Source: Pseudaminobacter salicylatoxidans (GTDB lineage: Bacteria > Pseudomonadota > Alphaproteobacteria > Rhizobiales > Rhizobiaceae). Taken from it: 64,000 bases of DNA. The position numbers and the translations under genes are program-made. Of this stretch, positions 37,651 through 46,323 are shown one piece after another. The notes beneath the pieces are model-generated. The model made no database searches and was not told the origin of the DNA. It saw nothing but the letters and a program-made list of their open reading frames with translations. Each line of letters begins with the position of its first letter. The first letter of the stretch is position 1. The DNA lies in contig NZ_QGGG01000004.1 in the NCBI RefSeq assembly GCF_003148475.1, positions 62,001 through 126,000 on the forward strand. The letters are read 5' to 3'.

Positions 37651-38724
37651 AAAAGGCCACACAAACCCGTCAAAGCATTCCTATGCGACAGCGCTTGCAA
37701 GGCAGCGGCGTTCGCACGCTCCCTGCTGTGCGCAACGGTGCTGGCATTGCCGATAACCGTCGTTGCGCAACCCGCCGCCCAAGCCGAACCGGCGCCCATC
37801 GAGCGCATGGAGGTCACCACCCGGCCGATCACCCAATTCGAGATCGGCCGGGATCGCACGCGGTTCGGGCCGCTGGAATTCATTGGCGGGCTGGAAATGG
37901 TGTCGTCGGGGCGCAATTTCGGCGGCTTTTCGGCCATGCGCTTCATGACGCCGGGCAAGGATTTCATCGGCGTGGCCGATACCGGCTTCTGGTTCTTCGG
38001 GCAGGTTAACCACGATGCCGAACAGCGCCCGAGCGGCATTTCCGACTTCCGCATGGTCCGGATGACGGACGAGGCCGGCTCGCCGATCGACGACAAGTGG
38101 CAGGCCGATGCCGAAAGCCTCGCCATCAGGGACGGCGTCGCCACGGTCGGCTTCGAGCGCAACCATCGCCTCGTCCAGTTTCATATCGACCCGGAAAATA
38201 TGCAGCCCCCCTTGCGCAAGCTCGATTTCCTGGTGCCGAAGCATGAGCTGCGCATCAATCGGGGCCTCGAAACAGTCGCCTGGTCACCACCCGGCAGTGC
38301 GCTGACGGGAGCACTGGTGGTGGTGTCGGAGCGCAGCCTCGATTCGAAAGGCAATGTCTTTGCCGCCGTCCTGTCCGGACCGGAAAAAGGCGTGTTCACG
38401 GTCGTTCGCCATGACGATTTCGACATCACCGACGGCGCGTTCCTGCCCAATGGCGACCTGCTTCTGCTGGAGCGCAGCTTCTCCGTCCTGAGCGGGGTGA
38501 GGATGCGGCTGCGCCGCCTGCCGGCCGACAGCATCGGCAACGGCAAGGTCGCCGACGGGCCGGTGCTGATGCAGGCCGGCATGAACTACCAGATCGACAA
38601 TATGGAAGCGATGGACGTGTGGCGCCGCGCCGACGGCGCGCTGATCGTGTCGCTGATGTCCGACGACAACCAGTCCTTCCTGCAGCGCAGCCTCTATCTG
38701 GAGTTTTCGCTGCAAGGCGAGTGA
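37597..38724 (+). CDS. Esterase-like activity of phytase family protein (start uncertain)
   Basis: 375 residues from the only nearby in-frame ATG. From about residue 62 the protein is a typical secreted beta-propeller of the phytase-esterase-like family (FGPLEFIGGLEM, GVADTGFWFF, ESLAIRDG, NMEAMDVWR). Residues 31-60 form a good signal peptide core (LLCATVLALPITVVAQP). The first 25 residues are translated inverted repeat, so this start is doubtful. An ATG at 37683 is well placed but in another frame. Possible repeat insertion or one-base indel at the 5' end. Function of the family is unproven. Confidence 0.75.
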   Translation: MAKSSSPSPLWGGVRGGDKRPHKPVKAFLCDSACKAAAFARSLLCATVLALPITVVAQPAAQAEPAPIERMEVTTRPITQFEIGRDRTRFGPLEFIGGLEMVSSGRNFGGFSAMRFMTPGKDFIGVADTGFWFFGQVNHDAEQRPSGISDFRMVRMTDEAGSPIDDKWQADAESLAIRDGVATVGFERNHRLVQFHIDPENMQPPLRKLDFLVPKHELRINRGLETVAWSPPGSALTGALVVVSERSLDSKGNVFAAVLSGPEKGVFTVVRHDDFDITDGAFLPNGDLLLLERSFSVLSGVRMRLRRLPADSIGNGKVADGPVLMQAGMNYQIDNMEAMDVWRRADGALIVSLMSDDNQSFLQRSLYLEFSLQGE

Positions 38725-38743
38725 GGGGCGCGGCCGGTTCGCT

Positions 38744-38783
38744 CAAAAAAATCACCTCTCCCTCGCGAAAGGAGGGAGAGGTG
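38744..38783 (-). terminator. Rho-independent terminator of the saccharopine dehydrogenase-like gene
   Basis: Perfect 11-bp stem CACCTCTCCCT (38753-38763) with 38773-38783; read on the minus strand it is followed by ATTTTTTT. It can also stop the convergent + gene. Confidence 0.88.
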
Positions 38784-38817
38784 TGAGGCGAACTTTGGAT
38801 GCCGCGCGGACGCGGCC

Positions 38818-39918
38818 TTACGCGGCCAGCGTGGTGTTGACCGCCTGCGCGTAGTTGCGACCGAAGCGGTTGGCGAGGAAAGCGTCGAGCGCGATGTCTT
38901 CCTGGCGCACAAACCCTTTCTGCGGCAGCGCGCCATTGGCCAGCATGTCGAGCACGGCGCAGATGCCGGAAGCCGTGGTGATCTGGATGGCGCTGCGCAC
39001 CGTTTCGCCGACGCGGCGGCTATAGATCTTGTTGGCGTAGGTTTCCTGCAGGAGGCGGCCGTTCCTGCGGCCCGAGACGGTGACGAAGATCACCACCACG
39101 TCCTGCAGCGTCGCCGGCAGGGCATTTTCCATAATGTCCTTCAGCACGTCGCGGCGGTCGCGCAGGCCGAGATCGTTGAGCAGCGCCTTCATGATGGCGG
39201 CGTGGCCGGGATAACGGATGGTGCGGTAGTTCAGCGTGCGCACCTTGCCCTTGTAGGTCTCGCACAGCGTGCCCAATCCGCCCGAGGTGTTGAAAGCCTC
39301 GTAGGTGACGCCGTCGAGCGAGAATTCCTCACGCTCCTCCAGCGGCGGCACCTCGGTCAGTTCGCCATCGACGATCGCCTCGCAGGGCTCGCAATATTCG
39401 TTGATGACGCCGTCGGTGCTCCAGGTGAGGTTGTAGTTCAGCGCGTTGGACGGGTATTGCGGCAGCGCGCCGACGCGCATGCGCAGGCTGTCCAGCGTGT
39501 CGAAATGCCTGGCGAGATCGTTGGCGACAATCGAGATGAAGCCCGGCGCCAGGCCGCATTGCGGGATGAAGGCGGTGGTGGCACTCGCCGCCAGTTCCTT
39601 CACGCGTCGCGTGCTGGCGACATCTTCGGTGAGGTCGAGATAATGCACGCCGGCCTTGGCGGCCGCTTCCGCAATCCGCGTGGTGAGATGGAAGGGAGCC
39701 GCGCTCAGCACCGCGAACTTGCCTGCAAGCACGCTTTCCAGCGCGCCGTCCTGGCCGATGTCGAGCTGGCGGGTGGCGATATTGGCGCCCACTTCCAGCG
39801 CATCGAGCTGCGCCTGCGAGCGGTCCACCACGGTAACGCGATAGTCACCCGTGACCGCCAGCATGTCCGCAATGGTTGCACCGATCTTGCCGGCGCCGAC
39901 GACGACGATCTCTTTCAT
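38818..39918 (-). CDS. Saccharopine dehydrogenase-like oxidoreductase
   Basis: 366 residues. N-terminal Rossmann motif VVVGAGKIGATIADML, then AAPFHLTTRIAEAAAKAG and HYLDLTED, as in saccharopine reductases and lysine 6-dehydrogenases. It likely acts in lysine or related amino acid catabolism with NAD(P). The ATG at 39918 follows AGGGGCAAGG; an ATG at 39933 would remove the ribosome site. Divergent from an Lrp/AsnC regulator, with a palindrome between them. Confidence 0.88.
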   Translation of the reverse strand: MKEIVVVGAGKIGATIADMLAVTGDYRVTVVDRSQAQLDALEVGANIATRQLDIGQDGALESVLAGKFAVLSAAPFHLTTRIAEAAAKAGVHYLDLTEDVASTRRVKELAASATTAFIPQCGLAPGFISIVANDLARHFDTLDSLRMRVGALPQYPSNALNYNLTWSTDGVINEYCEPCEAIVDGELTEVPPLEEREEFSLDGVTYEAFNTSGGLGTLCETYKGKVRTLNYRTIRYPGHAAIMKALLNDLGLRDRRDVLKDIMENALPATLQDVVVIFVTVSGRRNGRLLQETYANKIYSRRVGETVRSAIQITTASGICAVLDMLANGALPQKGFVRQEDIALDAFLANRFGRNYAQAVNTTLAA

Positions 39919-39930
39919 GGCCTTGCCCCT

Positions 39931-39946
39931 CATAATGCAGATTATG
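39931..39946. promoter_or_regulatory. Candidate Lrp/AsnC operator
   Basis: Perfect 6-4-6 palindrome CATAAT-GCAG-ATTATG, 12 bases before the dehydrogenase start codon in a 122-base AT-rich divergent region. The regulator gene next to it is the natural candidate to bind. Confidence 0.45.
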
Positions 39947-40040
39947 GAGGTATCGTAATGCCGCCCGACGTCGGATGACAGTATCGCTTTGGACGAATCA
40001 GATATACATTTCCTTCAATTCGACGAAAGGATTACGCATA

Positions 40041-40469
40041 GTGACGACAGATGCCGACCGCGCCCTGATCGCCCTGCTGCGCGAAAACGCGCGCGCCTCC
40101 ACGGCCGAACTGGCGCGCCGGCTCGGCGTGTCGCGCACCACGGTGCAAAGCCGGCTGGAGCGGCTGGAAAAAAGCGGGATCATCGCCGGCTACAGCGTAA
40201 AACTGTCGCCCGATTACGAAAGAAATCTGGTGCGGGCGCATATCCTCGTCACCGCACTGCCCAAGCTGTCGGCCTCGGTCGAGACCGTGCTGCGGCGCAT
40301 GCCGGAGGTGCGCATGCTGCATTCGGTCAGCGGCAATTTCGACATGATCATCGTGGTGGAAGCGCCTTCGGTGCGCGACCTGGACGAGCTGATCGACCGC
40401 ATCGGCGCGCTCGACGGCGTGGAGCGCACGCTGTCGTCCATCATCCTCTCGACGCGGATAGATCGCTGA
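40041..40469 (+). CDS. Lrp/AsnC family transcriptional regulator
   Basis: 142 residues from a GTG; GAAAGG lies 11 bases upstream. The N-terminal helix-turn-helix (LARRLGVSRTTVQSRLERLE) and the C-terminal RAM ligand-binding domain (about 65-142) are complete, and the DADRALIALLREN opening is the family N-terminus. Divergent from the saccharopine dehydrogenase-like gene, which it probably controls in response to an amino acid; ligand unknown. Confidence 0.93.
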   Translation: MTTDADRALIALLRENARASTAELARRLGVSRTTVQSRLERLEKSGIIAGYSVKLSPDYERNLVRAHILVTALPKLSASVETVLRRMPEVRMLHSVSGNFDMIIVVEAPSVRDLDELIDRIGALDGVERTLSSIILSTRIDR

Positions 40470-40478
40470 AGGCAGCGT

Positions 40479-41174
40479 TCAGGCCGGTCGCTTTCCGCCC
40501 GATTCGCCCGGTTTGGCAGCCAGCCAGATGACATGCCGTGCGCCACGCTTGCCGCCGGCGCGAACCTTCACTTCCTCGGCGGCAAACCCTGCCTGACGCA
40601 ACCGATTCGTGAAGGAGCGGTCCGGCCCCTGCGACCACACGGCAAGAATCCCGCCGGGCCGCAATGCCGCGCGCGCCCTGCTCAAACCGGCAAGGCTGTA
40701 GAGGGCGTCGTTGGCCGGCCGCGTCAGTCCCTCGGGGCCGTTGTCGACATCGAGCAGGATGGCGTCATAGAGCGATTTGGCCGCGTTGATGAGCGCGCCC
40801 ACATCCGTTTCCCGGACCGTCACGCGCGGATCGTCGAGGCAGCCGCCAAACACCTGCGCCATCGGCCCGCGCCCCCAGGCGACGACAGAGGGCACCAGTT
40901 CCGCAACCGTGACATGGGCGTCAGCGCCGAGTTCGGAAAGCGCGGCGCGCAGCGTAAAGCCCATGCCCAGCCCGCCGATCAGCATATGCGGCGACCGCCG
41001 CGCCCTGATGCGGTCGCACGACAGTTTCGCCAGCGCCTCCTCGGAGCCGCTGAGACGGCTGTTCATCAGCTCGTTGGTCCCGAGCATGATCGAGAATTCC
41101 GTGCCGCGCTGCTTCAGCCGAAGCTCGCCGCCTCCCGGCGCCATTGCCGAATCAAGCTGGACCCAGGGCAGCAT
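40479..41174 (-). CDS. Spermidine synthase-like protein
   Basis: 231 residues, shorter than true spermidine synthases (about 280-290). The SAM-binding fold shows LIGGLGMGFTLRAAL near residue 65 and LLDVDNGPEG near 140. The catalytic Asp region differs from active polyamine synthases, so it may be a related methyltransferase-like enzyme. Lies 3 bases upstream of yhhQ's 3' end order (yhhQ precedes it in transcription), so the two may be co-transcribed. Convergent with the Lrp gene, 9 bases apart. Confidence 0.8.
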   Translation of the reverse strand: MLPWVQLDSAMAPGGGELRLKQRGTEFSIMLGTNELMNSRLSGSEEALAKLSCDRIRARRSPHMLIGGLGMGFTLRAALSELGADAHVTVAELVPSVVAWGRGPMAQVFGGCLDDPRVTVRETDVGALINAAKSLYDAILLDVDNGPEGLTRPANDALYSLAGLSRARAALRPGGILAVWSQGPDRSFTNRLRQAGFAAEEVKVRAGGKRGARHVIWLAAKPGESGGKRPA

Positions 41175-41177
41175 CTG

Positions 41178-41858
41178 TCAGGCAGCCACCGGCTGCTGGC
41201 TCCAGCGGGCGGCAATGATGCGATAGGGAATCAGCGCGAAGACCGCGATCAGCAGCTTCACCGACAGGTCGCCCAGCGCCCAGGACAGCCAGCGCGCGGC
41301 CTCGACGTGCAGCACGCCGAACAGCGGCGCCATTTCCAGCGCGAAATCGTCGCTCGGGCCGATGAAGGCAAAGGCCGGCGCGAAGGCGACGGAGAAGAAA
41401 ATGATCGTGTCGATGACCGAACCGACCAGCGAGCCGAACACCGGCGCGCGCCACCAGTTCTGCCGGCGCAGCCAGTTGAACACGGTGACGTCGAGAAGCT
41501 GGCCGAACAGGAAGGCCGCACCAGACGCGGCGGCGATGCGCGCCAGCCGGTCGGCGGCCGTGCCGAACTCGATCAGCCCGTAACGGTAGAACAGCGGCGG
41601 CACCACGATGGAGCAGGCCACCGCTGTCATGAAGCCGATGAACACGACGCGCCGCGCCATGCGCGGACCGTAACGCCGGTTGGCGAGATCGGTGACGAGG
41701 AAGGCGGCGGGATAGGTGAAGGCGCCCCAGGTCAGCAGGTCGGCAAGCTGGAGCGAGCCGAGCTGTCCCTGCACGGGAAACTGCACAAGGATGTTCGAAG
41801 CCACGACCACAAGCGCCATGGCGACCACGAAGGGCAGATAACGGACAGAAGAGTTCAT
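41178..41858 (-). CDS. yhhQ: Queuosine precursor transporter YhhQ (VUT family)
   Basis: 226 residues, six predicted membrane helices, DUF165/VUT signature including LVTDLANRRYG and the LDVTVFNWLRR segment. It imports preQ0/preQ1 for the tRNA modification queuosine. The ATG at 41858 is directly preceded by an A-rich tail and AGG nine bases upstream; this leader resembles a preQ1-I riboswitch. The frame continues to 41903 through the leader and is not coding there. Confidence 0.93.
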   Translation of the reverse strand: MNSSVRYLPFVVAMALVVVASNILVQFPVQGQLGSLQLADLLTWGAFTYPAAFLVTDLANRRYGPRMARRVVFIGFMTAVACSIVVPPLFYRYGLIEFGTAADRLARIAAASGAAFLFGQLLDVTVFNWLRRQNWWRAPVFGSLVGSVIDTIIFFSVAFAPAFAFIGPSDDFALEMAPLFGVLHVEAARWLSWALGDLSVKLLIAVFALIPYRIIAARWSQQPVAA

Positions 41859-41886
41859 TTTTTTAACCTGGGTGATGGAACCAGTG
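41856..41886 (-). promoter_or_regulatory. Candidate preQ1-I riboswitch
   Basis: Read on the minus strand: stem CTGG (41884-41881) with CCAG (41872-41869), loop TTCCATCAC, then GTTAAAAAA running into the yhhQ ATG. The class-I blocks (GGTTC, ACCC, TAAAAAA) are in order; the loop is a few bases shorter than in B. subtilis queC. A CAT in the loop can pair with the start codon, and the SD-like AGG falls in P1, so translational control is likely. Supported by the downstream transporter. Confidence 0.6.
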
Positions 41887-41954
41887 GAGCGCGAACCGGA
41901 CATTCCGACCGCGCTCCATCGTCAGGCGGTTGTCCCCCGCCGGAAAATGCGAAA

Positions 41955-42248
41955 TCAGGCTGCCTGTTCGGCCTGCTTTTTGGCGATCTGCTTCTTCAGC
42001 AGGCGCGCGCGCTGCGAAAGCTCGCTGGCGTCGGCCTTGGCAAGGAAAGCGTCCAGACCACCGCGATGCTCGACCGAGCGCAGCGCGTTGGCCGAAATGC
42101 GCAGGCGAACGTTCTGGTTCAGGGCCTCGGAGATCAGCGTCACATTGACGAGATTCGGCAGGAAGCGACGCCGGGTCTTGTTGTTGGCGTGGCTAACATT
42201 GTTGCCGGTCATGACGGCCTTGCCGGTCAGTTCACAAGCGCGAGACAT
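41955..42248 (-). CDS. rpmB: 50S ribosomal protein L28
   Basis: 97 residues, the alphaproteobacterial length. [10 protein letters not shown] at the N-terminus, then [11 protein letters not shown] and the Ala/Lys-rich C-terminal tail. The ATG at 42248 begins the invariant N-terminus; the longer frame to 42368 is not conserved. It precedes yhhQ on the same strand, about 70 bases apart. Confidence 0.97.
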   Translation of the reverse strand: MSRACELTGKAVMTGNNVSHANNKTRRRFLPNLVNVTLISEALNQNVRLRISANALRSVEHRGGLDAFLAKADASELSQRARLLKKQIAKKQAEQAA

Positions 42249-42360
42249 TTTCACTACCTTCGTTCTAAACGGGCCAATGCGACTGCGGCGCACCAAAAAT
42301 ACATGGGCGCAGTCTGGTGTAGCGGCCGCATGGAAAAGTTGGCGTTCCATTAGTGGCATT

Positions 42361-42389
42361 TGTCCCACGCGTCAAGGGCGCGTGGGACA
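42361..42389. terminator. Hairpin after bioY
   Basis: Perfect 11-bp stem TGTCCCACGCG (42361-42371) with 42379-42389, 7-base loop, no T run. Lies 16 bases after the bioY stop; a Rho-independent role is uncertain. Confidence 0.5.
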
Positions 42390-42404
42390 ATGCGGAGCGG
42401 AACT

Positions 42405-42998
42405 TCAGCGCTGGCCAGCCTTGCCGGCGCGGCGCGTGGCTTCCACGCTTGCCGTAGCCAGCGTCGACTTGACGATGGCGCCAAGGACGAAGGGAGCGAC
42501 GCCGTAGGTGATGGCGTTGTCGATGCCGATCATCGCGGCCAGCCATGCGCCGCCCGTCACGAGAATGAAGGCATTGCCCAGAAGCATGGCCCCGAAGCTG
42601 CGCAGCAGATTGCCGCGACCGGTCCAGCCACGCTCGGCAAGCCAGCCGACCAGGGCGGCCGCGAGCGGGAAGGCGAACAGATAACCCGCGGTGGGGCCGG
42701 CGAAGTGGGCAACGCCGCCGGCACCGCCCGCCAGAACCGGCATGCCGACCAGACCCTCACCCAGCCAGGCAAGCACGGTGATCGCGCCCAGCCGCCAGCC
42801 ATAGAGCGCGCCGATCAGCGTTACCGCGAAGGTCTGCATCGTCATCGGCACCGGCAGCATCGGCACTTCGACCCAGGACGAGGCGGCGAGGAACAGCGTG
42901 CCCAAGGCCACCACCGCGGCGCGCAGCGCCAGAGGGCGATCGGTCAGGCGAAGCGGCACGAAGGCGCGCGCAGCGGCGGTGGAAGTCGAATTGCTCAT
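42405..42998 (-). CDS. bioY: Biotin transporter BioY
   Basis: 197 residues, six helices, with the substrate-binding pattern PVPMTMQTFAV near residue 50 and GPTAGYLFAFPLAA near residue 100, typical of the S component of ECF biotin transporters. BioY can work alone in alphaproteobacteria or with BioMN; those genes are not here. The ATG at 42998 follows GGAG by seven bases. No BioR-type TTATCTATAA box was seen upstream. Confidence 0.95.
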   Translation of the reverse strand: MSNSTSTAAARAFVPLRLTDRPLALRAAVVALGTLFLAASSWVEVPMLPVPMTMQTFAVTLIGALYGWRLGAITVLAWLGEGLVGMPVLAGGAGGVAHFAGPTAGYLFAFPLAAALVGWLAERGWTGRGNLLRSFGAMLLGNAFILVTGGAWLAAMIGIDNAITYGVAPFVLGAIVKSTLATASVEATRRAGKAGQR

Positions 42999-43221
42999 GA
43001 GGGAACTCCACATTTGTCTTTCAGGCGGCGGACTATTCCACGGCTCATGGTGCGGTGCAATATCGACCCGACGGGAAATCCGGCTCAGCCGGCCCTATGT
43101 CTGGACGGAATGCCCCGCGCAAGCTCACAGAATCGCCGGAATCATGCGGTTTCTGGCCAGTCGAAGGGGCTTGGCGCGTATCGGCGTCGATACGCCGGGG
43201 TTTTACGAAGAGGCGCCTCTG

Positions 43222-44013
43222 ATGGCGGGTATCTTTCAGGCAGTTTCGATGGCGATGGCCGCGGCCGCCCTTTCGGGAGGATTCGCCGTGCCGGCTTCGG
43301 CGGCGGCCTTCCGCAGTGAGTATACGGTTTCCTATCTCGGCCTCACCATCGCACGCTCGCATTTCGAGAGCACGTTCGACGGCAATCGCTTCAAGGTGAG
43401 CGGCAGCATGTCGAGCGCCGGCATCGCGCAGATCTTCGACGACACCAAAGGCACGGTGACGGCCAGGGGCCGCTTTGCCGGCGCCGGCCCCCTGCCCGAC
43501 GATTTCGTGACCAATTACACCTCCGGCGACAAGAAGAAGAAAACCCAGATCGGCTTTGCCGGCGGCAATGTCAGCAAGGTGGTCAACATCCCGCCGCTCA
43601 AGAAACGCGGCCGCGACTGGGTGAAGGTGGCGGATGCCGACCTGCGCGCGGTGACCGATCCGCTTTCGGGCACCCTGATCCGCGCCGACAGCGCCGAGAA
43701 AGTGTGCGGCCGCACGGTGAAGATGTTCGATGGCGAAATGCGCGCCAATCTCGTGCTCGACTATGTCTCGAAGGGGCCCGTCTCGCTGCCCGGCTATTCG
43801 GGCGAAGCCGTGACGTGCCGCGCGCGATTCGTGCCGGTGGCAGGCTACAAGAAGGGCCACCGCTCGATCGAATATCTGAAAAACCGCAGCAAGATCGCCA
43901 TCTCGTTTGCGCCCATCGGCACAACCGGGGTATATGCGCCTGTCCGCGCCACGGTCGGCACGCAGATCGGAACGATAACAATAGAGGCGCGGAAGTTCGA
44001 AGCAGTGAATTGA
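43222..44013 (+). CDS. DUF3108 secreted protein
   Basis: 263 residues. Signal peptide with probable cleavage after VPASAAA near residue 31, then a DUF3108 beta domain (EYTVSYLGLTIARSHF, KVVNIPPLKKRGRDW). Function unknown; members are periplasmic. The ATG at 43222 has GAGG eight bases upstream; an ATG at 43144 would bury the signal peptide. A palindromic repeat follows the stop immediately. Confidence 0.85.
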   Translation: MAGIFQAVSMAMAAAALSGGFAVPASAAAFRSEYTVSYLGLTIARSHFESTFDGNRFKVSGSMSSAGIAQIFDDTKGTVTARGRFAGAGPLPDDFVTNYTSGDKKKKTQIGFAGGNVSKVVNIPPLKKRGRDWVKVADADLRAVTDPLSGTLIRADSAEKVCGRTVKMFDGEMRANLVLDYVSKGPVSLPGYSGEAVTCRARFVPVAGYKKGHRSIEYLKNRSKIAISFAPIGTTGVYAPVRATVGTQIGTITIEARKFEAVN

Positions 44014-44014
44014 A

Positions 44015-44052
44015 AGCATGGTCCCCGGAGGGGAAACCGGAAGGATCATGCT
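44015..44052. repeat. Palindromic element after the DUF3108 gene
   Basis: AGCATGGTCC (44015-44024) and GGATCATGCT (44043-44052), one mismatch, inner GGGGAAACCGG. It begins one base after the stop codon and resembles the CATGATC arms of the 26467 element. Confidence 0.6.
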
Positions 44053-44089
44053 CAGGCAAGGGGCGCCGGCCGCCCCGGCGGGGGAACGA

Positions 44090-44977
44090 ATGGGTCGTGC
44101 CACATTGATCGGTTTTGCGGCGGTTGCCATGTGGGCACTGCTTGCGCTGCTCACCGACGCCTCGGGTCAGGTGCCGCCCTTCCTCCTGTCGGCCATCACC
44201 TTCGCCATCGGCACTTGCGTCGGCCTCGTTGCGCGCCTGTTCATGAAGCCGCCGGCGAACGCGCCGAAAATCCCGCCGCAAGTGTGGGTCATCGGCATTG
44301 GCGGCCTGTTCGGCTATCACTTCTTCTATTTCACCGCGCTGCGCAACGCGCCGGCGGTGGAGGCGAGCCTGATCGCCTATCTGTGGCCGCTGCTCATCGT
44401 GCTGGGTTCGGCGCTGATGCCGGGCGAGCGCCTGCGCTGGAACCATATCGCCGGAGCGCTGCTCGGTCTGGCGGGCACTTTCCTCATCGTCACCAAGGGT
44501 GGCGGGCTTTCCTTCGACAGGAGCTACAGCTTCGGCTACGCCATGGCCGGCGTCTGCGCTTTCCTGTGGTCGGGCTATTCGCTGGCGTCGCGCCGCTTCC
44601 CTGCCGTTCCGACGACGGTGGTGACATGGTTCTGCGCGGCGACGGCCGCTCTCTCGTTCCTGTGCCATCTGGCGCTGGAGCAGACGGTGCTGCCAGCAAG
44701 CGCCGGCCAGTGGCTGGCGGTGCTGGGGCTCGGCCTGATGCCGGTGGGCGCGGCGTTCTACACATGGGACTTTGGCGTGAAGCACGGTAACATCCAGGTG
44801 CTGGGCGCCGCCAGCTATGCCGCGCCGCTGCTTTCGACACTGGTGCTCATCCTGGCCGGATTTGCCGAGCCGACGCCAAGCATCATTGCCGCCTGCATCC
44901 TCATCACCGGTGGCGCGGTCCTTGCGGCAAAATCCATGCTGTTCGGCAAAACCAAGCCGGCAAGCGCCGAGGCGTGA
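44090..44977 (+). CDS. Aromatic amino acid exporter, YddG-like EamA transporter
   Basis: 295 residues with ten membrane helices in two EamA repeats. The motifs GYHFFYFTALRNAPA and EASLIAYLWPLLIVL follow YddG, which exports aromatic amino acids, and differ from the EamA protein at 19156. ATG at 44090 follows GGGGGAA. Downstream of DUF3108 by 76 bases. The specificity is inferred from similarity. Confidence 0.85.
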   Translation: MGRATLIGFAAVAMWALLALLTDASGQVPPFLLSAITFAIGTCVGLVARLFMKPPANAPKIPPQVWVIGIGGLFGYHFFYFTALRNAPAVEASLIAYLWPLLIVLGSALMPGERLRWNHIAGALLGLAGTFLIVTKGGGLSFDRSYSFGYAMAGVCAFLWSGYSLASRRFPAVPTTVVTWFCAATAALSFLCHLALEQTVLPASAGQWLAVLGLGLMPVGAAFYTWDFGVKHGNIQVLGAASYAAPLLSTLVLILAGFAEPTPSIIAACILITGGAVLAAKSMLFGKTKPASAEA

Positions 44978-44993
44978 CGGGAACGGCAGCGCT

Positions 44994-45437
44994 TCACCCG
45001 GCCGCCTGAGGCTCCCAGCCTTCCGCTGCCAGTTCGAACTGCGAGAACTCGAAGCCGGGCGCGACCGTGCAGCCCACCAGCGTCCATTCGCCAAGACTCC
45101 TCGCCGTCTGCCAGAAGCCGGCCGGCACGACGTGCTGCGGGCGTTCGCCGGCGGCAAGGTCCGTGCTGAGCCGATGACGGGTCACATCGCCGCCTTCCCG
45201 GTGCATGGCGATTTCAAGCGGCGCGCCGGCGTGGAAGTGCCAGACTTCCGCCGCATCCTTCACCCGGTGCCAGGCGGAAACCTCGCCGGCCCTGAGCAGG
45301 AAATAGATCGCCGTGGAATGCCCGCGCGCATTGGCGGCGCTCGCATCGCGGAAGGTCTGGACATACCAGCCGCCCTCCGGATGCGGCTTCATGCCCAGCG
45401 TCTCGATGATGGACGCGGCGTCCATCGCTACGACCAT
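44994..45437 (-). CDS. Cupin domain protein, DUF985
   Basis: 147 residues. Small cupin with the metal/ligand motif WHFHAGAPLEI and the opening LGMKPHPEGGWYVQTF, the DUF985 signature. Enzyme activity is not established. Its ATG overlaps the gloB stop by one base (TGATG), so it is translationally coupled to gloB. Confidence 0.9.
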   Translation of the reverse strand: MVVAMDAASIIETLGMKPHPEGGWYVQTFRDASAANARGHSTAIYFLLRAGEVSAWHRVKDAAEVWHFHAGAPLEIAMHREGGDVTRHRLSTDLAAGERPQHVVPAGFWQTARSLGEWTLVGCTVAPGFEFSQFELAAEGWEPQAAG

Positions 45438-46204
45438 CAGAACAAATCCTTGCGCTTGCGGATTTCGGCGAACACCGCCTCATCGGAGGCGTTTTCCATG
45501 CCGAGATTGCGCCGGATCGTCGGGTCGTGCCAGCGCAGGAAAGGATTGGTGGTCAGTTCCTCGCCGATTGTCGTGGGCAGCGTCGGCTTGCCCTCGCTGC
45601 GCTGCCGGTCGATCCTGGCCGCGCGTTCCCGCAGCGCCGAATTGGTCGGGTCTACCGTCAGCGCGAAGCGCGCATTGGACTGCGTGTATTCGTGCCCGCA
45701 ATAGACGGTCGTGTCCGGCGGCAGGGCTGCAAGCTTCTTCAGCGAATCGAGCATGAGGGCCGGCGGACCCTCGAACAGCCGCCCGCAGCCCAGCGCAAAC
45801 AGCGTATCGGCGGTGAAGACCACATTGGCCGTGGGAATGTAGTAGGAGACATGGCCGGCCGTATGCCCCGGCGTCTCGATCACATAAATGCCGTGATGCC
45901 CTAACGGGATGACGGCCCCTTCCTGCACCGCCTCGTCGATGCCGGGGATTTTCGTTTCCTCGGCCTTCGGCCCGACGATGCGCAGGCCGAGCCGCTCCTT
46001 CAGCGTCAGATTGGCTTCGACATGGTCGCCGTGATGATGCGTGGTGAGGATCATGTTCGGCTTCCAGCCGGTGCGGCGGATGGCGTCGATGATCGGCGCC
46101 TCCTCCGGCGCGTCGATCAGCGCGGTCTGGCCGCTCTCGACATCGTGCAGCAGCAGCCCGAAATTGTCGCTGCGGCACATGAACTGTTCGATCTCGATCG
46201 TCAT
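45437..46204 (-). CDS. gloB: Hydroxyacylglutathione hydrolase (glyoxalase II)
   Basis: 255 residues. Metallo-beta-lactamase fold with the metal motif THHHGDH near residue 53, then TPGHTAGHV (His near 110) and CGHEYT (His near 168). It hydrolyses S-lactoylglutathione, finishing methylglyoxal detoxification. The ATG at 46204 follows AAGGGAG. Divergent from a methyltransferase gene, the usual partner in Rhizobiales. Confidence 0.95.
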   Translation of the reverse strand: MTIEIEQFMCRSDNFGLLLHDVESGQTALIDAPEEAPIIDAIRRTGWKPNMILTTHHHGDHVEANLTLKERLGLRIVGPKAEETKIPGIDEAVQEGAVIPLGHHGIYVIETPGHTAGHVSYYIPTANVVFTADTLFALGCGRLFEGPPALMLDSLKKLAALPPDTTVYCGHEYTQSNARFALTVDPTNSALRERAARIDRQRSEGKPTLPTTIGEELTTNPFLRWHDPTIRRNLGMENASDEAVFAEIRKRKDLF

Positions 46205-46323
46205 CGCACATCTCCCTTTCGGGGCGGACGATAGGGCGGCGACAGCCACCTGTCATCCCCCGCGCGCATATATCCCGTCGAGCTTTGTTGTGCTGCGGCG
46301 GCAAGGTCGCTACCGTCCGCAGC

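Noticed and set aside
41887-41916. GAGCGC hairpin upstream of the preQ1 candidate as a terminator
   Set aside because: No T run on either strand; left out as a separate feature.
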